From assembly GCA_045606045.1 (NCBI GenBank), contig JAZURE010000020.1, positions 1-44,343 of the forward strand: 44,343 bases of DNA, given 5' to 3'. The stretch is from RGIG8748 sp045606045 (lineage in GTDB: Bacteria; Bacillota; Clostridia; UMGS1810). Of the stretch, positions 41,820 to 44,343 are shown in pieces. The notes beneath the pieces are model-generated. The model searched no databases, had not been told where the DNA came from, and saw nothing but the letters and a program-made list of their open reading frames with translations. The position numbers and the translations under genes were made by a program. The stretch's first letter is position 1. Each line of letters begins with the position of its first letter.

Positions 41820-43350
41820 TGCGGTTGAGCATGCTATAGAAATGCTCACGGAAAGAGGTAACTCCCTTATAGTTGCAGGTACCGGAGCAGGAAAGACCAT
41901 AATGATGGCGGCGGCAATAGGGAAATACTTCAAAGGATTTAAAGCGGTAAAGGGTAGATATCCTCATGTGCTTGTGCTTGTTCATCGTACAGAGATACAC
42001 GGACAGAATCATGGTAAGTTTTCTCTTGTATGTCCCGAGATTCCGACATCAGAAATAACACAGGTAAAGAAAAGCCTTAAGGGATATGTACACTTTGGTA
42101 TGGTGCAGACGGTTGTAAATCTTCTGCCACAGTTTGAAAAGTCAAATTGTTATTTTGACCTTATTGTAATTGACGAAGCGCATCATGCAGCTGCTTCCAC
42201 CTATGAAAAGATTATAGAGTGGAATACTTTGGGAAATCCCGATACAGCAGTATTGGGAGTTACGGCTACACCAAACAGAGGGGACGAGCTTCCTCTTATA
42301 CATCTTTGGGATAATTACTATCAAATAACGAGTAAATTCCTTATAGACAGTCATTACCTTGTAAAGCCTACCTTTTTGGATTTGTCTCCTGTGTTTACAA
42401 ATGGGGAAAAGACCGAAAAAGGACATCTTGGTAAATACATAAGAAATGACCTCGAGGGCAGAGAGATAATGTCCAAACTATGTGACGATTATCTTAAGAA
42501 TAAACTACCGGGCAAAACGGTAATTTTTACTCCGTCCCATGAGTTCTGCGAAATGGTGTTCGATATTCTTAAGGAAAAAGGCAGAAAGCCTGCTTATCTT
42601 GCACTTGGGCTTGATGATGTTACAAGAAAGAATGTACTTGAAAGCTTTGAAAAAGGCGAGTGTGACGAGCTTATAAATGTTGACATATGCACAGAGGGAT
42701 ATGATTATCCCGAGCTTGCAAACCTTGTGGATTTTGATACCAACGGAACACACGGACAATGGGTGCAAAAGGTCGGCAGGGTACTGCGTACTGCACCGGG
42801 TAAGGTTAAGTGCCTTGTAATGGATTTTGGCGGTAATGTGGATCTTTATCCCGATGGTGTTGAAACAGATGTAAATCTTGAGGGAGCTGTTAAGAATCCC
42901 AAGGGAAGAAAACTTACCGAGGATGACTTTTTCACGAAGAGAAAGCCGACAGAGAAAGTTACTGCACAGGTTATGGACCAATATGACGAGGTATTCACTC
43001 CGTATCACTTGCCCGATGGCTTTGAAACTGTGAATGATGCAGATTTCGGCATTGTGACGGTAGCCTGCGGTGAAAAAACAGATTGTCTGCTTGTAAAATA
43101 CGATGAGGTGTATCGGTTGTTTGTGGGAGACAAAAACTCCTTAAAAACGAATTTTGAGGGAAGTTTTGAAGCTTGCATGTCGCAAGCAGTAAATTGGGTG
43201 GGAAAGACCGCCAAAGAGGATAAGCCTATAAGCCGTATGCAGATTAAACTGTTGGCGCCCGAGTATCCTACATCAGCTCTTGATTGGTACGGGGCAAACT
43301 GTTGCATATGTTGGAAAACTTGGAAAGGTACGGTTGTGAAGTTGTTGTGA
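41794..43350 (+). CDS. DEAD/DEAH-box superfamily 2 helicase
   Basis: A 518-residue SF2 helicase. Motif I GTGAGKT (29-35), motif II DEAHH, motif III TATPNR, and the second RecA-like domain with CTEGYDYP and motif VI QKVGRVLRT are present. A C-terminal domain of about 130 residues has WxG and CCICWKTW, perhaps a metal- or DNA-binding element. Similar helicases accompany RecT/YqaJ modules in Firmicute phages. GGAGG ribosome site inside the nuclease gene; 26-nt overlap. Confidence 0.9.
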   Translation: MKLRPYQHNAVEHAIEMLTERGNSLIVAGTGAGKTIMMAAAIGKYFKGFKAVKGRYPHVLVLVHRTEIHGQNHGKFSLVCPEIPTSEITQVKKSLKGYVHFGMVQTVVNLLPQFEKSNCYFDLIVIDEAHHAAASTYEKIIEWNTLGNPDTAVLGVTATPNRGDELPLIHLWDNYYQITSKFLIDSHYLVKPTFLDLSPVFTNGEKTEKGHLGKYIRNDLEGREIMSKLCDDYLKNKLPGKTVIFTPSHEFCEMVFDILKEKGRKPAYLALGLDDVTRKNVLESFEKGECDELINVDICTEGYDYPELANLVDFDTNGTHGQWVQKVGRVLRTAPGKVKCLVMDFGGNVDLYPDGVETDVNLEGAVKNPKGRKLTEDDFFTKRKPTEKVTAQVMDQYDEVFTPYHLPDGFETVNDADFGIVTVACGEKTDCLLVKYDEVYRLFVGDKNSLKTNFEGSFEACMSQAVNWVGKTAKEDKPISRMQIKLLAPEYPTSALDWYGANCCICWKTWKGTVVKLL

Positions 43351-43375
43351 TAAGTTGTGATGAAAGGAGACGGGT

Positions 43376-44014
43376 ATGACCGAAGCAGTAGGAAGTATAC
43401 ACAAAGTAAAAGATAATATGGCAATAATTGTTGCTGCAGTCGACCCGTACCTTATCGAACGGCAGAACATTACAAAATGCCTGGTTAAGTATGACGATGG
43501 GCGTCACATAACAGCCCATCAGCGCAAGAAAGCCTATGCGGTTATCGGGGATATTGCAGAATATACAGGCAATGTTCCCGAGTACGAAAAAGAGCTGCAG
43601 AAGTGGTTCTTTATAGAGCGATACGGCGGTGAGGATTTCAGCCTTTCCGATTGCTCTGTAACTACTGCAAGGGACTTTATATCCTACCTCATAGACTTCT
43701 GCTTTGAGAACAACATAGGAACGAGAGATACACTTCTGAACAATACAGACGATATAAACAGATATTTGTATTCTTGCCTTGCAAATCGTAAGTGTGCGGT
43801 GTGCAATAAAAAAGCGGAGATACATCATTGCGAAGGCTCACGGGTAGGCATGGGATTTAACCGCCGAAAAATTGACAATATAGGGCGTTACGCCATTGCA
43901 TTATGCAGGAAGTGTCACCACACGGCTCATAACGATGAAAAAGGCTTTTTTGACAAATATCACATATATGGAATAAAGCTTGATAAATATTTGGTAGACA
44001 AGCTTGGACTGTAG
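43376..44014 (+). CDS. Putative HNHc nuclease / recombination protein
   Basis: A 212-residue protein like the phage HNHc nuclease family (PF16784-like). An N-terminal alpha/beta region (1-130, with EYTGNVPEYEKELQKWFF) is followed by the HNH-type metal centre CAVCNKK, EIHHCEGSRVGMG and the CRKCHHTAHN tail (about 140-185). These genes lie among phage recombination genes and may act as Holliday-junction or Orf-like processing proteins; this role is from family knowledge. Confidence 0.8.
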   Translation: MTEAVGSIHKVKDNMAIIVAAVDPYLIERQNITKCLVKYDDGRHITAHQRKKAYAVIGDIAEYTGNVPEYEKELQKWFFIERYGGEDFSLSDCSVTTARDFISYLIDFCFENNIGTRDTLLNNTDDINRYLYSCLANRKCAVCNKKAEIHHCEGSRVGMGFNRRKIDNIGRYAIALCRKCHHTAHNDEKGFFDKYHIYGIKLDKYLVDKLGL

Positions 44015-44022
44015 GAGGAAAT

Positions 44023-44277
44023 ATGGAAAAGTTAAGTCAATGCGAAATGATAATTAAGTACATAAGGGATTTTGGAAGTATAACGACTTTGCAGGCATTC
44101 AGGGACCTTGGATGTACGAGACTTGCATCAAGGATAAATGACCTTAAGAATCAAGGCTACCGATTCCGAGATAAGTATGTAACGAGTAAGAACAGATACG
44201 GAGTTAAGGTGAGCTATAAAAAGTACTACTTGGAGGGAGCAGATGGAACCGTGGATAAAACTATACCGAAAGTTTAA
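44023..44277 (+). CDS. HTH_39-like winged-helix protein
   Basis: An 84-residue protein with MIIKYIRDFGSITTLQAFRDLG and RLASRINDLKNQGY, the pattern of the small phage winged-helix family HTH_39, ending with a basic beta-hairpin-like tail. It is 8 nt after the HNH gene with a GGAGGAAAT site and overlaps the next gene by 35 nt. Likely a DNA-binding regulator or replication accessory. Confidence 0.8.
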   Translation: MEKLSQCEMIIKYIRDFGSITTLQAFRDLGCTRLASRINDLKNQGYRFRDKYVTSKNRYGVKVSYKKYYLEGADGTVDKTIPKV

Positions 44278-44343
44278 GGAGTGGGAATGGTATAACGACC
44301 CGATTGTTAAAGCGGTATTCATAGAATTGTTGCTTACTGCAAA
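44243..44343 (+). CDS. Phage replisome organiser N-terminus (partial)
   Basis: The reading frame begins MEPWIKLYRKFKEWEWYNDP and continues to the window edge (34 residues seen). Such a WIKLYRKF/WEWY start is typical of the N-terminal domain of DnaD-like phage replisome organisers. GGAGGG lies 6 nt upstream of the ATG. The remainder is outside the window. Confidence 0.7.
   Translation, partial: MEPWIKLYRKFKEWEWYNDPIVKAVFIELLLTA

Overview
The window looks like a chromosomal contig of a low-to-mid GC Clostridia-type Firmicute. The evidence is the gene order mraZ-rsmH-ftsL-PBP(PASTA)-murE-mraY-ftsW-murG-murA-divIB-DUF881-sbp-ftsZ, a DNPR-type (meso-diaminopimelate) MurE, many GGAGG ribosome sites with TTG/GTG starts, and TGA used as a stop. 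I cannot name a species.

Layout. Positions 1-370 have no gene but hold a large imperfect inverted repeat (arms 78-153 and 228-300). A leftward operon (3035 to 371) encodes a YfcE/MJ0936-type phosphoesterase, a biotin ligase and a PLP-dependent Orn/Lys/Arg decarboxylase-family enzyme. From a divergent promoter region (3036-3374) with four MraZ boxes, the rightward division and cell-wall cluster runs to ftsZ, nrdR, dusB and a NusG-II/Gx-transporter pair (3375-18887). murF, murD, murC and ftsA are missing from the cluster, and ftsZ is followed by nrdR rather than by the sporulation genes spoIIGA-sigE-sigG. A second rightward run (19028-27417) carries cysteine desulfurase, thiI, pncC, an M55 peptidase, recA, recX, rimO, pgsA and a cation diffusion facilitator. 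It ends at a 22-bp perfect hairpin shared with a convergent two-OB-fold SSB-like gene. Then come a heterodimeric ABC exporter pair, an intergenic segment that folds as a multi-branched RNA (about 31961-32180), and two leftward genes (a DUF2520-like Rossmann protein and tmcAL).

At 34244-34319 lies tRNA-Lys(CTT) with a consensus promoter. Immediately beyond it begins an integrated prophage that runs off the right edge. In order it carries a leftward tyrosine integrase, a leftward lysogeny block of small membrane proteins, and a leftward LexA/CI-type repressor with two HTH regions. These are followed by rightward early genes: Xre regulator, small HTH protein, zinc-ribbon protein overlapping a LysM/YneA-like membrane protein, a small Cys-rich protein, RecT, a YqaJ-type exonuclease, a DEAD/DEAH helicase, an HNH protein, an HTH_39-like protein, and the start of a replisome organiser.

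Working together: the left two thirds are housekeeping (wall precursor synthesis, septum assembly, tRNA thiolation and dihydrouridylation, recombination, phospholipid synthesis). The right quarter is a temperate phage whose self-cleaving repressor would respond to host RecA and whose YneA-like protein could arrest host division. The least explained parts are the 1-340 palindromic element, the 31961-32180 RNA candidate and the small membrane proteins of the lysogeny block.
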